Shown: positions 1 through 11,600 of the stretch, piece after piece
How positions within the stretch are numbered: the stretch's first letter is position 1
How the letters are laid out: the number at the start of each line of letters is the position of its first letter
Assembly: GCF_905220365.1 (NCBI RefSeq)
Contig: NC_061134.1
Coordinates: forward strand, 759,001 to 823,000
Direction: 5' to 3'
Length of the DNA stretch: 64,000 bases
Source of the DNA: Vanessa cardui
Lineage: Eukaryota > Arthropoda > Insecta > Lepidoptera > Nymphalidae
Translations under genes and position numbers: made by a program
Notes under the pieces: model-generated
What the model saw: the letters and a program-made list of their open reading frames with translations, nothing else
What the model was told of the DNA's origin: nothing
Database searches by the model: none

Positions 1-69
1 AAAAAAGTGTTGAATACTTTTGTTTGAGTTGAAGAGAAGATTTGCAAATTGTATTTTTGTGCCGTCTAG

Positions 70-3000
70 GTCAGTTCCCGAAGTACTCTTCGATCGCGTG
101 TCTCAATATTTCCAACAACAATCTGAGCAGCGCGACTCTGCAGCCATCAATCCAGAGGCCGTTTGCCTACCTGTTCACCCTGACGGTCCTCGACGCTTCG
201 GCCAATAATCTCACAGAGTTCCCCTTGAGTTTGGTTCAGAGTAACAGAAAGATTTCCGTGGATTTGTCAGGTGAGACTAACTTATTTTCGCGTGACACAG
301 ATTGAATTCTTAAGTTTGTAAGGAAAATAAATAGAATCAAAAGTAGTAATCTTTATTATGCCGGTATTTCAATAAAAAAAACGTACAGTGTAATTGTTTT
401 GGAACACCTCTTTCGTAAAGTTTTTAGAAATTATATTTTTCCGCCACAATATTTAATATTTTGTATTTATTTTTCATTTAATATTTGAAGATTAAACCGT
501 TTCTTTAAAGCACACTTTGTAACGCTTAACCGATCCGATTATTCCCACAGGCAACAATTACCTTCCATGCAAGCACTTCCAGAAGGCGATGGAAACCAAC
601 AGTAGCTCACTGGTGACGTTTCTCAACTACGAGCGCACGTATTGCGCCCTCGACCTCACGTTTAACTGGTTCAAAGACGTGCAGGTTGTCCAAATAGACC
701 ATTTGCGAGTTCAAGAAGAGGTAAGTACCTAGATATTAGCTTGAGACAGAGATACCTAGTTTGAGGAATTCAGATAGAATTGAGTAGGTACTTAATAGGT
801 AGATGTTCAAAAGTTGCAATGGACACTGTAGCAGCTTGTGAAGAAAATGTTAGTTACTCACTAGGCTTTGAAATAATGACCGAAATAAGTTTATTTGAAA
901 TTGAACTATTTAGTTGCAATTACTTCACATTGCAGACAGCATAGGGTAATAGAAATAGTTCTTTATAACAAAAATACAATTAACATATTCTCTTTACATT
1001 TTTTGCCATTACATGCTACACATGCATGTTACATGTGTTCTGTGACTTACAAAGTAAAGAACGCTTTAAAAAAGTGTAACTAACAGTTAACCAATAAGTA
1101 AACGCACACTGGCAAATCGATATGGCGTTTGGCGTGTGTCAAGCATAGCTGATACGCACACAGAGATATATTAGCTTCATTTGTTTTAACTCTTTTGTAG
1201 TACATTCTGTCTAGATATACAAATAAATTAAGCCAAACGGCTACACCTCTCAGCATAGTCAGGTCTGTGTTATCTAAAACTGGTATTATTATAAGTTATT
1301 TCATTTCCAGTTGAGTGCCAGTTGTCGTAATATACGACCCGCTAATGCGAACTGCACCTGCATACCCGATCGGCTGGAACTTCTAGGGGGAGAAGTCACC
1401 AATTTGGTAGCAGTGGACTGTTCCATGCGACATCTCAAGGTCATGCCCACCAATCTGCCGCCCAACACGGCTAAGTTGAACGTTTCATATAACAATGTGA
1501 GTAGATGATCTAAAAATTTAGAAATTTCAAAATATTCCGTTGATAATTTAAGTACCTTTGTTGAACTATCGACTTTAATTCTTAATGATATAGAATTCAA
1601 AGTAAATCTAGACTTAAAGGCGTATATGTAGTTCGACACAAAAGTTAGTTAGTCAGTTTTTTTCATTTAATAAGATGACCACGTACTGGCCTTAATATTT
1701 ATTGCTATTTATATATAATCACACAAATCTTTATATTTTTTCTTTTTGTTATTTACCTTGTATTAATTCAGTGCCTGCGACGTGACGTACGTATTGACTC
1801 GCCACCACAGAATTCCAGCGTTGAAACTCATATTACAATGATTTCAACATAAGCTGAGTGGTTTACCAGTTTGGACATCACATACTCTGTGTGTTTTTGT
1901 TATTTTGTATGTATATATTTGTATGATCTGTAAAATGTGCATGTCCAAATTAAGATTTTTTGATTTGATTTGAATATAAAGTCAATCAATTATTATAACA
2001 CAAATAGATCACATCTCTGCAAGCGGTGTCCGATGATCCAACGTACGAGCACCTGAGGCAGCTACTGGTGGACTACAATGACATTGCTAGCATCGTGGAG
2101 TTAGAAGGCACCAAGTTCATAGATAACTTTATGGTGTTTTCTATAACCCACAATAAACTTAAGACGGTGAGAAGGTTGACTTTAATTTCTAAAATAAAAT
2201 GTTTTTCTTTCATTTGAAAGTATTAACTAGAAGTTTTCGTTTTGTAATATTTAGAAGATTTTTACTATATGTTGGTTTGTTTTCGTCCTGAACGATCAGC
2301 AGAGACAATTCCGTGCGCACGCGATAAGCAGCTAAAATGTTTATCGTATATTTCCTAATTCTTCCCTTAATCTTTTCGAAATGACTGCAGAGGATTTAGG
2401 CAGGAATCCAGTATTTTTGAGGCAAAGGATTGTCAATTTTGTACTGACAACCGCTACTATGGTAAATTACTTACCAAAGAACTCCAATCCGAGATAAGAT
2501 CTAAGAGCCTGACAATCCATTCTATCTTTCGTCTCGTTGACTCCAGAACTTTGTCTATGTGTGCAATTCAATGTTGAAAAAGCTGAAAAGGTCTTTCATA
2601 TTCCAGATCCATACGTACGTTATGTCCAATTGCTTCATAACGACGGGACCCTCGTTCCTGATCGGCGGGAACTACATACACTGTGACTGCAACACGGAAA
2701 AAGTTGTAAAGGTATAATCTTCTTTAATATTCTGATTTAAGTTGTTAGTCCTGTTGGTGGTTATAAAATCAATTCCACTTGGAAAACATTTTACTGTAAT
2801 GATTTCATTTTCATTTTCCCAGCTGAGATATTTACGTTGTTAATAAATTATATATTTTAAATATGGAATTGCTTACTTTCTTAAACGGACTTAAATGTGA
2901 TAACACTACGTAATTTATTTTAAAGAAAAATCCAATCGAAATTAATCTAGTAGCCCCTTAGAATACCGAGGAATTGAATAACAGTCCAAATCTAATTGGT

Positions 3001-3329
3001 ATTAAAGGTTTAGAACAGATTGGATAATTGTTATATCAACTACCTTTCAGCCGTGGCTTCTAGAAAACTACAAGAATATACCAGACTTAAAGAGCTTACA
3101 ATGCGAAGACAGCATGGGCCCTGTGGTTGATCTCAAGGAGTATCAGGTCTGTCATACGCCCAGGGATTGGACGGACTACATCTACTACATCATAGGCCTG
3201 GAGGTACTAGTTCTGGTGCTGCTTATCAGTAAGGTGTCCTATGATTACTGGGTCTTCAAAACAGCCGGTTACCTGCCTTGGCCGGCTAATAAAATGCCAA
3301 GATTGCCCTGTGACTGGTTATGCGAATGA
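70..3329 (+). CDS. hfw: Protein halfway-like LRR transmembrane protein, 3' part, six exons
   Basis: Exons read at 70-270, 551-720, 1311-1496, 2008-2166, 2607-2711 and 3051-3329. Each has an AG acceptor and GT donor and the phases join without a frameshift, giving about 366 C-terminal residues. The first visible exon starts in phase 1, so the signal peptide and N-terminal repeats lie left of the window. It carries LRR-like segments (CLNISNNNLSS, LTVLDASANNLTEFP), and the fourth exon another (LRQLLVDYNDIASI). Cysteine-rich stretches (CTCIP in exon 3; HCDC then LQCED in exons 5-6) look like LRR-capping modules. The last exon has one hydrophobic membrane segment of about 21 residues and a short tail, KTAGYLPWPANKMPRLP followed by CDWLCE, that I associate with insect halfway. 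In Drosophila halfway is needed around the larval-pupal transition. It is likely a type I surface protein. Family assignment is from memory and good; precise function is inferred. Confidence 0.75.
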
Positions 3330-5647
3330 ATTTCAACTTCATAATTAGAAATGGATTCATTTTAATTCATTGTTAACGATTGATAAACATATTTTGTTTT
3401 TCGAAAACAGATATCTTCTTTAAAAATGTTTAAATTAATGTACAAATTATATCAAAACGACCAATTATATAAAATGAAATGGATTTCCATGTCGATAATC
3501 TCATATAATTGTGAACAGATTTCTTTTGAGATTTTTGTGATAATCATGCTACCTTTCCAATATTAAGTTAAGATAAAAAATCACTTAAATCAGACCCATA
3601 ATCAGATTTCACACATCTCTTATCTATATAGTAATTTATATAATATCAGAAATCAGGGACTCGATTTCAATATGCTATGTTAGCTTAATTAATATCGTAA
3701 GGACTCTTATTAATGTAAATAAATGGTGCCTTAAATGGGCTTTGATAACCCAAAGTGACTTACAGAATCGGTCATTTTTCTTCTTGTTATGATTTGATTT
3801 TAATTTACGAAATTTGACCTTTTTATAACTCAAGTGCAATAACTATTGATCAGACATTTTTGAATGTTTCTGTCAACTGTACATAATGATAATATTATTT
3901 AATTCAACTAACATAACTTTAACGCATACTCATATTAAAAGTTTTAAGATTGTTTTTCGAATGTCTTCCGCCTAATTTCAGGGTAAATAATTAATTTTTA
4001 TTACAACCTTTAACAGAGCTGTTGAAGTTTGTGATAAAAATTAACTAATGTTTAAGATTTTTCCGAATAGGGACAGAAACTTTGTAGTGCCACTATCTCA
4101 CCTCATCATTATGATAGTTTGTGTCAAATTCACGTAAATAATAATTACAGGAACAAAGTGTACTTGACACTATGAGTAAATTTTTGTTTTACTAGTGTTG
4201 CCCCGGAATCGGGGCTGACCGTAAGGTCACATAAAATTTATCTATTCGGACCCAACTTAAAACTTTTAATATGATGATTAATTAACAATATTTACATAAT
4301 AAGAGAAATAAATATGAATATGGGAACTAAAAAGACAGCGCGAAATTAGTGTTGCAACTTGTAAATATTTAATTTCATAGTTTATGATAAGTTTTAGTTT
4401 TTATCATCAGCTATTTTTTTAAACTTATGTTATATAGTTAACAGGGATTTATTGTAAGCAAAAAGGGTCTATATACAAATATTACCGTTTCGAATAATAA
4501 TAAACGGGGAAGTACAATTTTATTAAAACAATAGTTTATTTATCTATAGAATTAATTATATTCAAAATAATAAAATCGCTTTAAAAAAATAAAGAAATTG
4601 TTAATAATTTAATTATAAACAAAGCACTGTTAAAATGTTTGCATAGCATAAAATTAAATATTCGGTGAAAATTCACCACCACTATTCACATTCAAACTTT
4701 GACAGTCATCAATATTTTATTTATGTTTTACTTTAAGTAAATTTTTGTTAAAAAAAAACTATGGTTTAGAAAGTAAAAATGTGTTTAACCAAAAGTTGTT
4801 TCTTAGTTTTATGATTCTATTACGTCAGGTGATAACTTTGTGTATGTTTTTTTTAAATATAAATCGTACAAATCTATGCAAAGAAACTGTCAAAATAGTA
4901 TTATTGTTAGGCATAGTTTTAAGCAAGATATTGTTAGTTTTTTTTTACTAAAATACATAACTTTTGGACCACTTCTTTGTTTTAGAAATAACAATGCTGA
5001 TATAACAGTTTTTTAAGAATCTCTATCTAAAACTGTTTCTCTATAATATTTGAAGAGGCTTGAAAATATTTTAAGTAGAATTAATTATAGCTTAATAAAT
5101 ATTCGAGTTTGAGGCTTATGCAATGTTCTTAAAGTGCCATAGATTTATAATGGCTTATAATTTAATGTCCCATAGACTATACATATATATTTTATTTAAG
5201 TAACTTAGTATGAACATATTTTGTATATAATTGCAATGAAGACTGTCTATTTTATATCTGATTTATTATGTAAAGCTAGTAAATGGTTTATTAGTCTGAT
5301 GGTTGTTTTAATTGATAATCCAATATCAGAAACATAGTGTATAGAGGTTGTTCAAAATTTTTTTTTAAATTCAAGTTTTGTTTTTTCATGAACCTATTAT
5401 GTTAAATGAGATCACTGGATTAAAATCATCACAAATATCTAAACATCCACATATTTGAGAATTAGTTAAGGCTGTATTGCAAAAATTAACATTTGAGCAT
5501 TACAAAAGTGAGTCTGAAGAATTAATAGCATTACAATGCAACCTATACATAGAGTACAAAATAAATCAAAATCTTTCAAGGTTTTTCAAGGTTCATTACT
5601 TAGTCAAAAATAAAACTAAACATCAACTTAATAATTTATTTACTTAG
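3330..5647. other. AT-rich spacer between convergent genes (3'UTRs)
   Basis: No ORF with coding character. An AATAAA at 3718-3723 could end the hfw transcript. On the minus strand AATAAA lies at 5640-5635, only 8 bases past the DDX52 stop. A slightly GC-richer patch at about 4195-4250 may be a degraded transposon remnant. The rest is AT-rich with no visible structure. Confidence 0.55.
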
Positions 5648-8600
5648 TCACACTTTATTCATTTTCTTCTTTTTCCGTTTGTTTTGACCTATTTTATGTG
5701 ATTTTTTCGCTTCATTTCCCATCTTCGTTTTTTCTTTCTGAGGTCTGTCTTTCTTCATTACTCCATTTTGTATTTTCCTTAATTTTTTATTCTTTCCATT
5801 TTTAACATTATCTGTGTCTTTCGTCTTGTTACTTTCCTTTGCGTCTTGAGTTTCAAGTTTACGTCTGAAATAATAAAAATCAAAAATTATGGCATATTTT
5901 AAGAAATCTCTCTTTAATTTTATCACTTATTTGTTTTATATAAATAGTTATTATTATCAACCATTGTGAGCTGGAATTTAGGGAACAATCCATTCTTCTT
6001 TAAACAGTTGAGCCTTCCAAATAATACACAACATTAGAAACCTTAAGGGCAGAACTTATTTTTTTAGAGAAATCACTCTTAATCGGACAAAGTTTGTTCT
6101 TGGATTTTGTTGTTATATTTTAAAATATAAAAATATGTTCTTTGTGAATTAGAAACCTTGTTATGATTCGTAACTATAGTGTTATTGAGTAAAAAACAAC
6201 ATCATTAATATAATGAAGAAAATCAAAGTTGTAAATGAAATGATCAAGGATTACATACTTTTCCGGTTTCTGCAAGATCGTTGATATTTTGTCTCTGTGT
6301 GGCGCCTTCTTTGACAACTTTTTCCTTTTGTTGGCGTCCTGTTTGAGTTTCAACATGTATTCTGGTACTTCACAGCCGGACTGTTTCATTACTGAAGCAA
6401 TGCTGGAATTACAAATTATAATTAAGTTTAAAGCAATTCGCTTTCTATCTGATGCCTAATCTTCTTTAAGTAAAACCGCGCAACACAGCTAATAAATTAT
6501 ACAAGTGAAATAAGTTTTCTTCTCTTGCGATCGTCAAACTCCGGCAAACATTCTTTGCGGAACATTCTACATGTTCTATACATAGAATTTTTTATATATA
6601 AATTTTACATTTTTTTTTATAAACATAGTTCAATTTTTTGTTCAAATCGTGCCTAGTACATCTGGCTTAAGACTTTTCGGTCGGAATAATTTATGCGAAT
6701 CTTAAATATACTCCGGGTGATGATAGCTTTCAGGTGATATTAATGATAAAAGTTTCAAAATCACTCTTAATCAAGATTCTGATTTCAGTATAAAAAAATA
6801 TTGTTCAATTAACAAGTAGCAGACAGGAAATTGTCACTACACAATATTTTGGCTAAAAACTCAGTTTCACCATCTCTCTCTCTCTCTCTCTCTCTATGAT
6901 CTATAAATTACAGTTTCAGCTTTCATGAAACCATTCATTCACTCTTGATCATATCCCATTTGTTCTATACAAATAACACATTACTATGTACTAGTATATA
7001 CTATTACTGTTAAACTAAGATTATGTCACCGTAAGATTACAAAATTCGTTAAACTATATAATCTATTTCACGTTTTTTTCAATTTGGAATAAAATATAAT
7101 TTCGATTGTTCATAATATTTCGGTTAGGTTAGAGTTTTTATAATTTAATTGAAATTTACTTCAATAGAATGTAAACTATCGAATAGTAACGGTGACATAT
7201 GATTGGTCGCTCTTACAATAAGACCGGCTAATCAGGAAGAGCTTTCGACAAGTGACGTGGGACAGATTGTAATCTAACGGTTTAACTTCGATAGATTACA
7301 ATATAGCGAAAAATAATGCGTTAAATTGGCATCATATTTTTTGGTTCACAATATTTCGACAGATTAAAATCTGTCGCGTCAGATAGTAATCTAAAGAATT
7401 TTGTAATCTTGACTATGACTATATGTGAGAAAAGTTAGTGATGCTCGCATTACCTTCTGAGATTGGTGACGTCATCTTGCGTGAAGAACGTGATGGCGCG
7501 ACCTTTCTGTCCCGCTCGGCCCGCTCGACCTATCCTGATATGGAGAATAGAACATAATAAATATTAACTGATTGCATTCCATTTGATTTTTATCTTTACA
7601 ATATTTCCTGTTACTATTAAGAAGTACATTTAAACATTGCTTATGTATTTTAAAGCCAAATATTTATTCTGGTAGTAGTTATTTTCTAAATTATTTTATA
7701 AACAAAATCTAAGTCATAACAATATTATATGTATGTAGATTTTTTATTAAGTTAATACATATTTCATTAATTTATCTTGTTAACCTGTGAATATAAGCGA
7801 TGGCGGACGGCGGGAAATCGAAATTGATCACGAGGTTGACGCCCCGGAAGTCGATACCGCGACCCATCAGCTCCGTACAGATCAGCACCCAGATGCGCCC
7901 CGTGCGGAAGCTGCGCACCACGTTGTCACGCTGGGAGACCGGGACAATTCATTAATACAAATATAGTAAAGTAACAGCCTGTCAATTTCCCACTGCTGGG
8001 ACAAGCCCTCCTCTTCGATTAGGAGAGGGTTTGGAACATATCCCACCACGCTGTTCCAATGCGGGTTGGTGGAGACACATGCAGGTTTCCTCACGATGCT
8101 TGCCTGCGTTTGAACCCGCAATCATCGGTTAAGATGCATGCGTTCTAACCACTGGGCCATCTCAGCTCATACTAGTACAAATATAGGGTTGCTCTTTGTT
8201 AATGGAAATTTTTAGCTTAATATTTATAAACAAAAGAGTTTTTATATGAATGCCTTATTCATCATCAAACTAGCAATGAATAAAAGTAGTAGTTATTTGT
8301 TGTTATTATATGTAACTTTTCATATTTTACATGGTACATTGAACTCCTTTTACTATAAAATAACATAGGTATTTAATATTTAAATTTTACAAAGTGCATT
8401 TTATGTATCTATGGATTATTTATCTATGTTCTGACAGAGTTGCCATATACAAAAAAGAAATATCATGATTATTGATTTTGTTATATGATTCGAGCTTTTT
8501 TATTCACCTGCGCCTGCGTCCTGTCGGCGTGGATGACGTCTACGTTGATACCGTCGTAGATAAGTTCCTTGAACAGCTGCTTCGCACGGTCTTTACTTTG

Positions 8601-11600
8601 CACGAAAACTGAAATAAATGATAATAACAATTTATACAAATGACAAAGAAAACAGGAAAAATACATAAGCTAATGAAAAAAATAAGATTGATTCTATAGA
8701 TGAAATTTTATAATCCTAACTAATTTTGTTAAGTTCCGAAATTTATTCTTTTCAATCAATGAAATATAACTTCCAAATTTACATGCTTGGTAAATATGTT
8801 AGGGCTTTGTGCAAGCCCGCCTGGGTAGGTACCACCCACTCATCAGATATTCTACCGCCAAACAACAGTACTCAGTATTGTTGTGTTCCGGTTTGAAGGG
8901 TGAGTGAGCCAGTTTAACTACAGGCACAAGGGATGTAACATCTTAGTTCCCAAGGTTAGTGGCGCATTGACGATGTAAGGAATAGTTAATATTTCTTACA
9001 GCGTCATTGTCTATGGGTGATGGTGACTATTACCATCAGGTGGCCCATATGCTCTTCCGCCAACCTATTCCATAAAAAAAACATGCTCCCCATACGTGAG
9101 CGAAACTGCTGAGAGATATTGTAATCAAGTTGTTACTACCAAGTAAAAAATAATAAATATGAATATGCTTATGTCTATGTTAATGCGTATTTTGTGATTC
9201 CAGACGTCAAACAACAACAACAACAACAGCCTCTAAATTTCCACTGCTGGGCTAAAGGCCTCCTCTCCCTTTGAGGAGAAGGTTTGGAACATATTTCATC
9301 ACGCTGTCATTAGGTTGTTTATTGTATGTTGTTACCTAAAACCGGAGGCTTAAGTCCTTTCTGTACGAGTTGTCTAAACGCCACCAGCTTTCCATTCTCG
9401 TTCCCGCAGAACAGCAGCTCTTGGTCTACTGATGTGGAGGCTGCATTCCTGTCAACATAATTAATATCACATAATATAGTTCTTTCAACTACAAGGCTTC
9501 ATTGTGCAAGAGTGTTCGTTCAAGAATAACCCTTATGAACTTGTTACGAAATATTAATGAAATGTAATTTAAAAATATTTTTTAAACTGTTAAGGTTTAA
9601 GCATCCCTTTTCCAAACTTCAAACAATAAGCTATTTGACTGGTTTTTAAAATCAATTTTATATTATTTAGTAGAAGTTAAGGAACCCAGTAAAAGTTGTT
9701 TTTTTTTGTTTCTAGTACATATTTGCTGAAAAATATCTTATTAAAAAATCCATATTTAAATAACGCGCGAAAACGCTACTTGGACAATATGGCGCTGCAA
9801 TGGGGTCGGTGACGTCACTTTGCTGTATTTTAATCTGTGGTACATATAGTAGAAAAGCAAGGTTTACAACAAAGTGACTTCATCATAAGCCCGGCCAATC
9901 AGGAGCGTTTTTTGTCACGTGACAAACATTTGAAATAATGCATTATTATTTATTGATTTTTGAATAAATTAAGCATTATTTTCAAGTATCATTAGTAAAT
10001 AACCATTTCTAAACTCATAATATACACTGATTACAATAATTCACAATTTATTTTTCGCATTGTCAAATAGCCTATTACTGAGTATTAAACAATAAATAAA
10101 ATCGATTCGTTATTCGCTGATACGTGGGTTTGAACACGAGGGCAAAGATAATGGTGCGGACAGACCTGAGTCCGACGGTGACGTTGATGAGTCCGCGCAT
10201 GTTGTGCCGCGCCCACTTGGCGATGGCGGGGGTGTGGGTGGCGCTGAACATGGCCAGCTTAGCCTTGCAGAAGCCCATGATGACGTCGAGCTGCTGGCGG
10301 AACGTGTCGACTTCCTCCGTGGTGCCTTCGAACAACTTGTCTGCCTCATCGATGATTAGCCATTGGACTCTAGGAAAGATTTGCAGTATTGATAATGTCC
10401 AGTATGTATATAAATTTAAAAAGTATGTACAATGTAAATTTAAAAACATATTTGCAAAAAACTCACTTATCTAACGTAATGCCAACATTTTCTTGATTCA
10501 GCAAATAGCAGAGACGATTCGGTGTACTTATCACTAAATCTGAAAACAAATTTAATTCTCATCAATGGTATTAACACACTATTGGATATTCTGAGCAGTA
10601 TTGGTGTAACTCAAAGAACTTTGTAGCTGATCACTTGATGTCTCATCAGAGTATGAGAATGAGCGATAAGTCTGTTTGAACTAAAAAGTATAACAGTTTG
10701 ATCTATCTATATGTAACAATAATAAATGAATAACAATGGGTATGAAAAGTCAATTGCAACAGTAAAATAAACCAGATACAATTAATCAATCAATCAAAAT
10801 AAACTTTATTCGAGGAGGCTTTTACAAGCACTTTTGAATCGTCATTTTACAATTAAGTGAAGCTACCACCGGTTCGGAAAGTAGATTCTACCGAGAAGAA
10901 CCAACAAGAAACTCAGTAGTTAATCTTTTTTAACATTTAAATATATATACATAAACATATGTCATTAAGGATTGGATGAATCTGAAACCTTAGTATTAAT
11001 TTTCAAGAGTATTGTAATATTTTTGGACGACCTCCATGGTCGAGTGGTGTGTACACCGGTTTTCATGGGTACGCCACTCTGAGGTCCCGGGTTCGATTCC
11101 CGGTCGAGTCGATGTAGATTACCATTAGTTTTCTATGTTGTCTTGGGTCTGGGTGTTTGTGGTACCGTCGTTACTTCTGATTTCCATAACACAAGTGCTT
11201 TAGCTACTTACATTGGGATCAGAGTAATGTATGTGATGTTGTCTCATATTATTATTATATTATTATTATTTACAAGATAAAGTTCCATACCACTCTTTTT
11301 AATGGTGTTCTCCCGTTCCTTGATCTTGCTCTGCTTGCAGCTCCTGACGACGGAGCAGCGCAGCAGCGTGGGCGCCGCCAGCCGCAGCGCCTCGCGGTGG
11401 ATCTGCAGCGCCAGCTCGCGCGTGGGGCACAGCACCAGCGCGCGCGGCCCGCCCTGCGCCGCGCCCAGCAAGTGCAGCAGCGGCACCAGGAACGCCGCCG
11501 TCTTGCCGGAGCCCGTCGGGGCACAGGCTACTATCTGACGACCCTGGGAATAAAGTAAAAAGTAAAAAAAGTAAGTAACAGCCCGTAAATTTCCCACTGA

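Larger units (their letters stand above)
6403..7453. other. DDX52 intron between exons 10 and 11
   Basis: Non-coding. It holds a (TC)n tract at 6873-6895 and a MITE-like element at about 7022-7420; the rest is AT-rich. Confidence 0.6.
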
